Shown: piece after piece, positions 57,685 to 64,000 of the stretch | Layout of the letters: each line of letters begins with the position of its first letter | Position numbering within the stretch: position 1 is the stretch's first letter | Origin: an uncultured SAR116 cluster alpha proteobacterium | GTDB lineage: Bacteria > Pseudomonadota > Alphaproteobacteria > Puniceispirillales > Marisalimonadaceae | DNA length: 64,000 bases | Direction: 5' to 3' | Assembly: GCA_902589185.1 (NCBI GenBank) | Contig: CACIRZ010000005.1 | Location: forward strand, 1-64,000 | Position numbers and translations under genes: made by a program | The notes under the pieces: generated by a model | Database searches by the model: none | The model's input: only the letters and a program-made list of their open reading frames with translations | Told to the model about the DNA's origin: nothing

Positions 57685-57693
57685 TTATTCACA
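57685..57693 (+). promoter_or_regulatory. DnaA box (TTATTCACA), opposite orientation
   Basis: TTATTCACA fits TTATNCACA and is inverted relative to the perfect box 16 bases to the left. It is 50 bases upstream of the hemE start, so bound DnaA might also affect hemE transcription. Confidence 0.6.
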
Positions 57694-57742
57694 ACTTTAT
57701 AAAATACAACAACATCATTCAACTTTTTATTAAAGTATTTTT

Positions 57743-58774
57743 GTGCAAGAAAATTTAATTAGCAAAACTCTTAAAGGTAATAAATCTGACATACCTATTT
57801 GGTTTTTACGTCAAGCAGGGAGACACATACCTGAATATTTCGAAATTAGAAAAAAAGAAACAAATTTCATTAAGTTCTGTTTAAATGAGGAGTTAATAAT
57901 TAAAAGTACAAATTTGCCTTTAAAGTATTATGACCTTGATGCTGCTATAATATTTTCTGATATTTTAATGATACCTTGGGCTATGAATAGGAATGTAAAG
58001 TTCACTAAAAATTTTGGTCCTTCCTTGAATCCTATGATTCCGAATGAAACAAATATTATACAAAATATATCTATATTTTCCAAACTCAAACCTTTAAAAA
58101 ATGCAATTAGTTATCTTAGAAATACTTTACCAAAAGACATAGGTTTAATTGGTTTTGCAGGCGCTCCTTGGACTTTAGCTTGCTATATGATTGAAGGAAG
58201 TGGAAGTAAAGATTTTATTAATACTAGAAAAGCTCTTTGGAGTTCAAATAAATGGTTTATGCAATTAATTGAAACACTTATAGTTTATGTTGCTGATAAG
58301 TTAGAAATGCAAGCAAGAGCTGGAGCTGATATCTTAATGCTTTTTGACTCATGGTCTCATATGATACCTAATAACTTTTTTAATGATTGTGCAATAAGGC
58401 CAACTGCAAAAATTATAGATATTTTAAGATCTAGAAAAATTTTTATTCCTGTTATTGGTTTTCCGTTTAAAGCAGGAGCATCTATTGTAAGATATTCTTT
58501 TGAAAGTAAAGTTGATTGTATCGCGTTAGATTGGTCAGTTGATTTACGTTGGGCAATAATGAATATTAATAAAGATATTGCTATACAAGGTAATCTTGAC
58601 CCAGCATCACTTATTCCATCTCATAGTGATTATTTAAGTCAGAATGTTTTATCTTGTTTAGATATTATGAAAGAGAAGAGATTTATATTTAACGTTGGTC
58701 ATGGTCTAACTCCCGATTGCAAGATAAATAATGTAAAAGAAGTTATTAATATTGTCAGAAATTATACCAGGTAA
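57743..58774 (+). CDS. hemE: uroporphyrinogen decarboxylase
   Basis: HemE decarboxylates uroporphyrinogen III to coproporphyrinogen III in heme synthesis. The 343-residue protein has the N-terminal signature PIWFLRQAGRHIPEYFEIR near residue 17, AAIIFSDILMIPWAM near 70, GFAGAPWTLACYMIEG near 138 and FNVGHGLTPDC near 318. The start is GTG at 57743; no ATG precedes the first motif. It is the first gene right of the likely origin. hemH, often next, is absent and hemJ follows after 9 bases. Confidence 0.97.
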   Translation: MQENLISKTLKGNKSDIPIWFLRQAGRHIPEYFEIRKKETNFIKFCLNEELIIKSTNLPLKYYDLDAAIIFSDILMIPWAMNRNVKFTKNFGPSLNPMIPNETNIIQNISIFSKLKPLKNAISYLRNTLPKDIGLIGFAGAPWTLACYMIEGSGSKDFINTRKALWSSNKWFMQLIETLIVYVADKLEMQARAGADILMLFDSWSHMIPNNFFNDCAIRPTAKIIDILRSRKIFIPVIGFPFKAGASIVRYSFESKVDCIALDWSVDLRWAIMNINKDIAIQGNLDPASLIPSHSDYLSQNVLSCLDIMKEKRFIFNVGHGLTPDCKINNVKEVINIVRNYTR

Positions 58775-58783
58775 ATATAACTA

Positions 58784-59224
58784 TTGTTTTATGATATCAT
58801 TAAATCTTTTCATTTGATTTCAATAATTTCCTGGATGGTGGGATTATTATATTTGCCGAGGCTTTTTGTGTATCACAATGATACTAAAAATTTTAGTGAA
58901 ATGGATGAAACTTTTTTACTAATGGAGTATAGGTTGTTGAATTACATAATGACACCAGCTCTACTAGTTACTTATGTGTTAGGTTTTATTTTATTGTATG
59001 AAAACACTTACTTTATAAATGAAAATTATTTTTTAATAAAACTATTTCTAGTTTTATGTTTAACTATATTTCATTTCTATTTATATGTTCTTTACAAAGA
59101 TTTTAAAAAAGGGTATAGAATCAAAAATACAAAATTTTACAGAATAATAAACGAAATACCAACTCTATTAATGATTTTTATTATTATTTTGATTTTAGTC
59201 AAACCAAACTTCCAAATTTTATAA
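58784..59224 (+). CDS. hemJ: protoporphyrinogen oxidase HemJ
   Basis: HemJ oxidises protoporphyrinogen IX to protoporphyrin IX in the inner membrane. The 146-residue protein has about four membrane helices and the signature SWMVGLLYLPRLFVYH near residue 16-31, with the conserved histidine in FHLISIISW and MEYRLLNYIMTPALL near 46. FHFYLYVLYKDFKKG near 95 is also conserved. The TTG at 58784 is the only start that gives the normal N terminus. It sits between hemE and rho, the usual place in the class. Confidence 0.93.
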   Translation: MFYDIIKSFHLISIISWMVGLLYLPRLFVYHNDTKNFSEMDETFLLMEYRLLNYIMTPALLVTYVLGFILLYENTYFINENYFLIKLFLVLCLTIFHFYLYVLYKDFKKGYRIKNTKFYRIINEIPTLLMIFIIILILVKPNFQIL

Positions 59225-59246
59225 ATTTCTATCAAATGAGAATTAA

Positions 59247-60506
59247 ATGCATTTAAAAGATCTTAAAGCAAAAAACCCATCAGATTTATTAACTTATGCT
59301 GAGAGTTTAGAAATAGAAAATGCAAGCACTTTAAGAAAACAGGACATGATGTTTGCCTGTTTAAAAAAACTTGCTGACAACGATATAGCAATATATGGAG
59401 ATGGAGTACTTGAAGTCTTATCTGATGGATTTGGTTTCTTAAGATCACCAGAATCTAATTATCTTGCTGGACCAGATGACATTTATATATCCCCTAACCA
59501 AGTTAGAAAATTTGGTCTTCGTACAGGTGACACAGTTGAGGGGCAAATAAGAGCCCCCAAAGAAGGTGAAAGGTATTTTGCATTACTAAAAGTTGAATAT
59601 ATAAATTTTGAGGTCCCAGAATCTGTTCGTCATAGGATAAATTTTGATAATTTAACACCTCTTTACCCTCAAGCAAAAATTAATTTTGAAACTGAGTTTA
59701 ATCCAAACAATAAAGATATAACAACTCGAGTTGTAGAAATGGTTGCTCCTATGGGTAAAGGACAACGCGGTTTAATTGTCGCTCCACCGAGAACAGGAAA
59801 GACAATGATGTTACAATCAATAGCACAAGCTATATCTAAAAATCATCCTGAGATTTATCTAATTGTTTTATTAATTGATGAAAGACCTGAAGAAGTAACA
59901 GATATGCAAAGATCTGTTAATGGCGAAGTTATTAGCTCAACATTTGATGAACCTGCTTCAAGACATGTTCAAGTTACAGATATGGTTATAGAAAAGTCTA
60001 AAAGATTAGTTGAACACAAACGAGATGTAGTAATTTTATTGGATTCTATAACTAGATTAGCCAGAGCTTATAACACTGTAATACCATCTAGCGGCAAAGT
60101 GTTAACAGGAGGAGTTGATGCAAATGCTCTTCAAAGGCCAAAAAGATTCTTTGGTGCAGCAAGAAACATTGAAGATGGAGGTTCTTTAACTATCATCGCC
60201 ACGGCATTGGTTGAAACAGGATCAAGAATGGATGAGGTGATTTTCGAAGAATTCAAAGGCACTGGAAATAGTGAAGTGATACTTGATAGAAAGTTATCGG
60301 ATAAACGAACTTTTCCAGCTATTGATGTAACTAAGTCAGGAACAAGAAAAGAGGAGCTTCTAGTTGAGAAAGATACATTATCCAGGATGTGGGTTTTGAG
60401 AAGAATTTTGATGCAAATGGGACCGGTAGACGCAATGGATTTTCTTTCAGACAAACTTAAACAAAGCAAATCTAACGAAGATTTCTTTAGAGCAATGAAT
60501 AAATAA
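59247..60506 (+). CDS. rho: transcription termination factor Rho
   Basis: Rho is the hexameric RNA helicase that ends transcription at rut sites. The 419-residue protein has the N-terminal RNA-binding domain with [23 protein letters not shown] near residue 60-82, the P-loop APPRTGKT at 179-186 and [13 protein letters not shown] near 272, with the secondary RNA site in [11 protein letters not shown]-type sequence ([11 protein letters not shown]). Few intrinsic terminators are visible in this window, so Rho may end most of its transcripts. A parS site lies two bases after the stop. Confidence 0.98.
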   Translation: MHLKDLKAKNPSDLLTYAESLEIENASTLRKQDMMFACLKKLADNDIAIYGDGVLEVLSDGFGFLRSPESNYLAGPDDIYISPNQVRKFGLRTGDTVEGQIRAPKEGERYFALLKVEYINFEVPESVRHRINFDNLTPLYPQAKINFETEFNPNNKDITTRVVEMVAPMGKGQRGLIVAPPRTGKTMMLQSIAQAISKNHPEIYLIVLLIDERPEEVTDMQRSVNGEVISSTFDEPASRHVQVTDMVIEKSKRLVEHKRDVVILLDSITRLARAYNTVIPSSGKVLTGGVDANALQRPKRFFGAARNIEDGGSLTIIATALVETGSRMDEVIFEEFKGTGNSEVILDRKLSDKRTFPAIDVTKSGTRKEELLVEKDTLSRMWVLRRILMQMGPVDAMDFLSDKLKQSKSNEDFFRAMNK

Positions 60507-60508
60507 GA

Positions 60509-60524
60509 TGTTTCACGTGAAACA
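60509..60524. other. parS centromere site 1
   Basis: TGTTTCACGTGAAACA is a perfect match to the bacterial parS palindrome bound by ParB. It lies in the 39-base gap between rho and mnmE, about 3 kb from the likely origin. ParB spreading from it would organise the origin region for segregation. Confidence 0.95.
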
Positions 60525-60545
60525 TTTTTAAAAAAGAGCAAAAAC

Positions 60546-61844
60546 TTGGACACAATCTTTTCTTCAGCTTCAAGTTCACAAAAAAGTGCAATTAAAATCA
60601 TTAGGGTTTCTGGAAGCGAAACAAAAAAAATACCTCAAATTTTTTCGTTCAAACCAACGCAACCTCGTGAAGCATCTCTTAGAAAAATTTATGATTTAAA
60701 CAATAATATTATTGACAATGCATTAATAATCTATTTTCCAGGGCCAAACACTGCAACTGGAGAGGACATTGTTGAGCTTCATATTCATGGAAGCACAATA
60801 ATCGAGAAAAAAATATATGAAGTTCTTATCAAAACAAAAAAATTTCGTATTGCTGATAGGGGTGAGTTTACAAAAAGAGCATTTTTAAATGGTATTTTAG
60901 ATTTAACCCAAGCGGAGGGTTTAAACGATTTAATAAATTCAGAAACCGAAAGTCAATTCAGTTTGTCTATGTCTCAGTATGAGGGGGCTCTATCAAATAA
61001 AATAAATTTGTGGAGAGAAGAAGTGGTTTGGTTGTTGTCAAAGTTAGAAGCCCTTATTGACTTTTCAGATGAAGAGCTTCCACTTGAACTCGAACAAATT
61101 TTTGATGTCAAAGTATCAAAAATCCTAGAAGATATGAAGAAATCTTTGAAATACAGCAATTATGGAGAAAGAATCAGAAATGGATTTATTATAACTCTTT
61201 TAGGTCGACCTAACGTAGGAAAAAGTTCGCTTATAAATTATTTATCAGATAAGAGGGTTGCTATCGTTACTGATCAAGCAGGAACGACAAGAGATATTTT
61301 AGAAGTTACTATGGATTTTGAAGGATTTCCTGTTATTTTAAATGACACCGCTGGCATAAGAAAAGCAGCATCTGAAGTGGAAAAAATTGGAGTAAAGAGA
61401 GCCTTAGAAAAAGCAGAATCATCTGATTTAGTCCTTATTTTATCTGATAATGAAGATTTTTCATATCCAGAAGTCAAGTCAAAATGTAAAAAAATTTTGA
61501 TACATACAAAATCAGATTTAAAAATAATATCCAAAAAAGGTATCCATAACATATCTGTTAAAGAAAAAACAGGGATTGATGAGCTAATCAATTCAATCGT
61601 AAAACATTTAAGGTCATTGGCTCCTAAACAAAATGCTTTGCTTACTAGAAAAAGGCATGTAGAGGCAATAAAAAGATCAATATATGCCTTGAATGATGTG
61701 CAGAAAATTGATTTAAATATTAATCCTGAAATAGTATCTGAGAATTTAAGAATAGTTGCAAAAGAAATAGGTAATATAACTAATATCATTGACGTAGAAG
61801 AAATTTTAGATGATATATTTAGTAGTTTTTGTATTGGAAAATAA
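60546..61844 (+). CDS. mnmE: tRNA modification GTPase MnmE
   Basis: MnmE works with MnmG to place the cmnm5 group on U34 of certain tRNAs. The 432-residue protein has the N-terminal folate-binding domain starting MDTIFSSASSSQKSAIKIIRVSG (shown with its first residue read from TTG), GEFTKRAFLNG near 113, the GTPase motif LGRPNVGKSSLINYLSDKRVA near 220 and DTAGIRKA near 268. It ends in CIGK, the catalytic C-terminal motif. No ATG start is available. mnmG follows after 15 bases. Confidence 0.97.
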   Translation: MDTIFSSASSSQKSAIKIIRVSGSETKKIPQIFSFKPTQPREASLRKIYDLNNNIIDNALIIYFPGPNTATGEDIVELHIHGSTIIEKKIYEVLIKTKKFRIADRGEFTKRAFLNGILDLTQAEGLNDLINSETESQFSLSMSQYEGALSNKINLWREEVVWLLSKLEALIDFSDEELPLELEQIFDVKVSKILEDMKKSLKYSNYGERIRNGFIITLLGRPNVGKSSLINYLSDKRVAIVTDQAGTTRDILEVTMDFEGFPVILNDTAGIRKAASEVEKIGVKRALEKAESSDLVLILSDNEDFSYPEVKSKCKKILIHTKSDLKIISKKGIHNISVKEKTGIDELINSIVKHLRSLAPKQNALLTRKRHVEAIKRSIYALNDVQKIDLNINPEIVSENLRIVAKEIGNITNIIDVEEILDDIFSSFCIGK

Positions 61845-61859
61845 ATTTTGGCAAAAAAT

Positions 61860-63734
61860 ATGAAAAGTTTTGATGTAGTAGTAATAGGAGGAGGACATGC
61901 CGGTGTTGAAGCAGCTGCTGTTTCATCAAGAATGGGTGCTAAAACTGTTCTAATTACTATGAAAATTGGTACTATTGGTGAAATGTCTTGCAATCCAGCA
62001 ATAGGTGGCTTGGGAAAGGGCCATCTAGTAAGAGAAATAGATGCGCTTGATGGAATAATGGCCAAGGCGATAGATGTTTCAGGAATTCAATTTAGAATGC
62101 TTAATCGATCAAGAGGACCAGCAGTGCATGGACCAAGGTCACAGGCAGACAGAAAGCTATACAAAAAAGCTGTTAAAAATTTGCTACAATTAAATAAAAA
62201 TTTAACAATTGTAGAGGGAACAGTAAAAGACCTTACGATAGAAAAAAATGTAATTAAAAATGTTGTTTTAGATAATGATATATCCATAAAAGCAAAATCA
62301 GTAGTATTAACAACAGGGACCTTTTTAGGTGGGGTTATTCATATTGGAAATGAAAGAATTCAAGCAGGTAGAATAGGGGACGAACCATCCAATCACTTGT
62401 CAAAAAAAATTAGAGAATTAAATTTACCAATTGGTAGATTGAAAACAGGCACACCGCCTAGATTGCTTAAATCTAGTATTAATTGGAATAAAGTTGAAAT
62501 GCAGTCAGCAGACATTGATCCAATACCGTTCTCCTACATGACTAAGAAAATATTGGTCCAACAAATTAAATGTGGCATAACAAGAACTAATATAAACACT
62601 CATAAAATAATATTTGATAACTTAAATTTATCTCCAGTCTACTCAGGGTCAATTCAAGGGTCTGGTCCAAGATATTGTCCTAGCATAGAAGACAAAATTA
62701 GTAGATTCTCTGAAAAAGATTCGCATCAAATTTTTCTTGAGCCAGAAGGCTTAGATAGTCCTTTAGTCTATCCTAACGGCATATCAACAAGTTTACCAAA
62801 AAAAATTCAGAACGAATTTTTGAAAACAATTCCTGGATTAGAGAATGCTATTGTAAAACAACATGGTTATGCAATTGAATATGACTATATGGACCCAAGA
62901 GCTCTAAAAGACACTTTAGAGACAAAAAAAATAAAGGGACTGTTTTTTGCCGGTCAAATAAATGGTACAACCGGATATGAAGAGGCCGCGGCTCAAGGTT
63001 TAATTGCAGGAATTAATGCTTCAATAAATCTTAATGCTCATCCCATATGGTTTACACTTGATAGATCAGAAGCATACATCGGAGTTATGATTGACGATTT
63101 GATAAGTAAAGGAGCACCTGAGCCTTATAGAATGTTTACATCTAGAGCGGAGTTTAGGCTGCTTTTAAGATCTGACAATGCAGACCAAAGGCTGACTGAG
63201 AAGGGATTAAAATTTGGCATTATTGGCACAAAAAGACAAAAATTATGGGAAGCAAAGAGACAGAATTTAAAAAATTCATACAAAATGATTGATAATTTAA
63301 GTGCCAAGCCCAGCTTATTAAAAAAATATAATTTGCCAAGCACAAGGACTGGAAAACCAAGGTCTCCAAAAGATATTTTATCGTCTGGTAAACATTTCAT
63401 AAAAGATCTTTTTCAAATCTGGCCAGATTTGAAAACAATCCCAGATGAATTACATTCACAGATAGAAACAGACTGTATATATAATGTTTATCTCAAAAGA
63501 CAAAAAGAAGACATAAAAATGTATAGGCAAGAAAATAAAACTAAAATACCTATAAATTTTGATTTTAATATTATCAAGGGACTGTCTAATGAGATAAAGG
63601 ACATTCTGAAAAAAAACAAACCAAGCACTGTTGCTCAAGCATCAAGTCTTCCAGGATTCACACCAACAGCCACCTTGTTACTTCTTAGACATTTAAAACA
63701 AGAGAAAAAATATAAAGTTGTTAACGAATATTAA
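61860..63734 (+). CDS. mnmG: tRNA uridine-5-carboxymethylaminomethyl modification enzyme MnmG (GidA)
   Basis: MnmG is the FAD-binding partner of MnmE. The 624-residue protein begins with the dinucleotide fold [14 protein letters not shown] and has [21 protein letters not shown] near 47, [11 protein letters not shown] near 197, [14 protein letters not shown] near 265 with a conserved cysteine, and [18 protein letters not shown] near 365. The C-terminal MnmE-interacting domain is present and ends [11 protein letters not shown] 61860 is preferred; a TTG at 61848 would add four residues. Confidence 0.98.
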   Translation: MKSFDVVVIGGGHAGVEAAAVSSRMGAKTVLITMKIGTIGEMSCNPAIGGLGKGHLVREIDALDGIMAKAIDVSGIQFRMLNRSRGPAVHGPRSQADRKLYKKAVKNLLQLNKNLTIVEGTVKDLTIEKNVIKNVVLDNDISIKAKSVVLTTGTFLGGVIHIGNERIQAGRIGDEPSNHLSKKIRELNLPIGRLKTGTPPRLLKSSINWNKVEMQSADIDPIPFSYMTKKILVQQIKCGITRTNINTHKIIFDNLNLSPVYSGSIQGSGPRYCPSIEDKISRFSEKDSHQIFLEPEGLDSPLVYPNGISTSLPKKIQNEFLKTIPGLENAIVKQHGYAIEYDYMDPRALKDTLETKKIKGLFFAGQINGTTGYEEAAAQGLIAGINASINLNAHPIWFTLDRSEAYIGVMIDDLISKGAPEPYRMFTSRAEFRLLLRSDNADQRLTEKGLKFGIIGTKRQKLWEAKRQNLKNSYKMIDNLSAKPSLLKKYNLPSTRTGKPRSPKDILSSGKHFIKDLFQIWPDLKTIPDELHSQIETDCIYNVYLKRQKEDIKMYRQENKTKIPINFDFNIIKGLSNEIKDILKKNKPSTVAQASSLPGFTPTATLLLLRHLKQEKKYKVVNEY

Positions 63735-64000
63735 TACATATGAAAAATTTAGTTCACATGTATTTGTTTCACGTGAAACATATGAAAAATTATGTGTTTT
63801 CGAAAAAATTCTAATTAAATGGCAAAACTCAATAAATTTAATAAGTAGAAGCACTATAAAAAGTATTTGGGTAAGACACTTCTTAGATTCTGCACAACTA
63901 TATACATTCGTAAAAAATATAGAAGGAAACATAATAGATTTTGGTTCTGGGGCAGGTTTTCCAGGTATGGTGCTTGCAATAATGGGTAAAAAAAACATTC
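63718..64000 (+). CDS. rsmG: 16S rRNA (guanine-527-N7)-methyltransferase RsmG, 3' truncated by window
   Basis: RsmG (GidB) methylates G527 of 16S rRNA. The frame runs through [44 protein letters not shown] and the SAM-binding [19 protein letters not shown], all diagnostic. There is no ATG in this frame. The nearest plausible start is TTG at 63718, overlapping mnmG by 17 bases, though another rare start inside cannot be ruled out. The residues VSRET are encoded by the second parS site. The C-terminal part is beyond the window. Confidence 0.88.
   Translation, partial: MLTNINTYEKFSSHVFVSRETYEKLCVFEKILIKWQNSINLISRSTIKSIWVRHFLDSAQLYTFVKNIEGNIIDFGSGAGFPGMVLAIMGKKNI
63765..63780. other. parS centromere site 2 (inside rsmG)
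   Basis: A second perfect TGTTTCACGTGAAACA lies within the 5' coding part of rsmG, where GTTTCACGTGAAACA is translated as VSRET. It is 3256 bases from parS site 1 and about 6 kb from the likely origin. In many alphaproteobacteria parA and parB follow rsmG, which would place them just outside the window. Confidence 0.95.

Larger units (their letters stand above)
57475..57742. other. putative chromosomal replication origin (oriC)
   Basis: This 268-base gap between divergent coaE and hemE is the longest non-coding stretch in the window. It has DnaA-box sequences at 57500-57508, 57609-57617, 57661-57669 (perfect TTATCCACA) and 57685-57693, very AT-rich blocks around 57583-57610 and 57640-57660, and a TTAA-N7-TTAA motif. 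In Caulobacter and Rickettsia the origin lies next to hemE, and two parS sites are just to the right. The genes on each side (coaE-dnaQ and hemE onwards) point away from it. The unwinding element and exact limits are not defined. Confidence 0.75.

Noticed and set aside
60508-60531. Seven-codon ORF starting ATG TTT CAC GTG after rho
   Set aside because: It is the parS palindrome read as codons; there is no ribosome site and its length makes a peptide unlikely.
61274-62065. Long minus-strand open frame opposite mnmE/mnmG
   Set aside because: It is a shadow of two certain genes on the plus strand, with no recognisable motifs and no promoter context.

Overview
The window is a run of chromosomal housekeeping genes from an AT-rich alphaproteobacterium. 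Several conserved gene blocks point to that class: rimP-nusA-infB-rbfA-truB-rpsO-pnp, tsaB-rimI...miaB-phoH-ybeY-corC-lnt-metK-trmB, mutS-glnD-murJ-trpS, grpE-dnaK-dnaJ-dapB, rph-rdgB-hemW, hisB-hisH-hisA-hisF-hisE, and hemE-hemJ-rho-mnmE-mnmG-rsmG. The strong A+T bias, very short intergenic gaps, many overlapping start/stop codons and repeated loss of usual cluster members resemble the streamlined free-living marine lineages (SAR11 or HIMB59 type). That placement is an inference; no rRNA gene is present to fix it. I see no tRNA or rRNA gene, insertion sequence, prophage, CRISPR array, defence locus or stretch above 300 bases without a gene.

Layout. 1-4.6 kb, plus strand: the end of coaBC, a MoeB/ThiF-type activating enzyme, an SH3 protein, then the fatty-acid genes fabA-fabB-fabI. 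4.7-24.2 kb, minus strand: a crotonase, the pnp-rpsO-truB-rbfA-infB-nusA-rimP translation/transcription operon, then trmB-metK-lnt-corC-ybeY-phoH-miaB, an acyltransferase pair resembling OlsA/OlsB (ornithine lipids), rimI and tsaB. 24.3-35.1 kb: a secreted polysaccharide deacetylase facing a Bax-type glucosaminidase, then nfu, trpS, murJ, glnD and mutS. 35.3-43.8 kb: maeB, a PfkB kinase, a lipoprotein, dapB and the dnaJ-dnaK-grpE chaperone genes. 43.9-50.5 kb: rph-rdgB-hemW, an LpoA-like lipoprotein, rsmI, a BON-domain lipoprotein and gshB. 50.5-57.5 kb: hinT and a histidine operon, smr, a Tim44-like gene, secB, dnaQ and coaE. 57.7 kb to the end: hemE-hemJ-rho-mnmE-mnmG-rsmG on the plus strand.

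The most important non-coding feature is the gap between divergent coaE and hemE (57475-57742). It holds one perfect DnaA box, two boxes fitting TTATNCACA, one near-match, AT-rich blocks and a CtrA-type TTAA-N7-TTAA motif, so it is the likely chromosomal replication origin. Two perfect 16-bp parS sites lie 3 and 6 kb to its right, one right after rho and one inside the start of rsmG. Together they mark an origin/centromere domain.

Other regulatory candidates are a terminator-like hairpin just upstream of rimP, a sigma-32-type promoter before dnaK that shares a decamer with the grpE upstream region (with no hrcA and no CIRCE element seen), a hairpin between rpsO and pnp, and nested palindromes between dnaJ and dapB. 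I found no convincing undescribed multi-gene system. The least explained genes are the acetyltransferase inside the his operon and the small lipoprotein at 38.6 kb.
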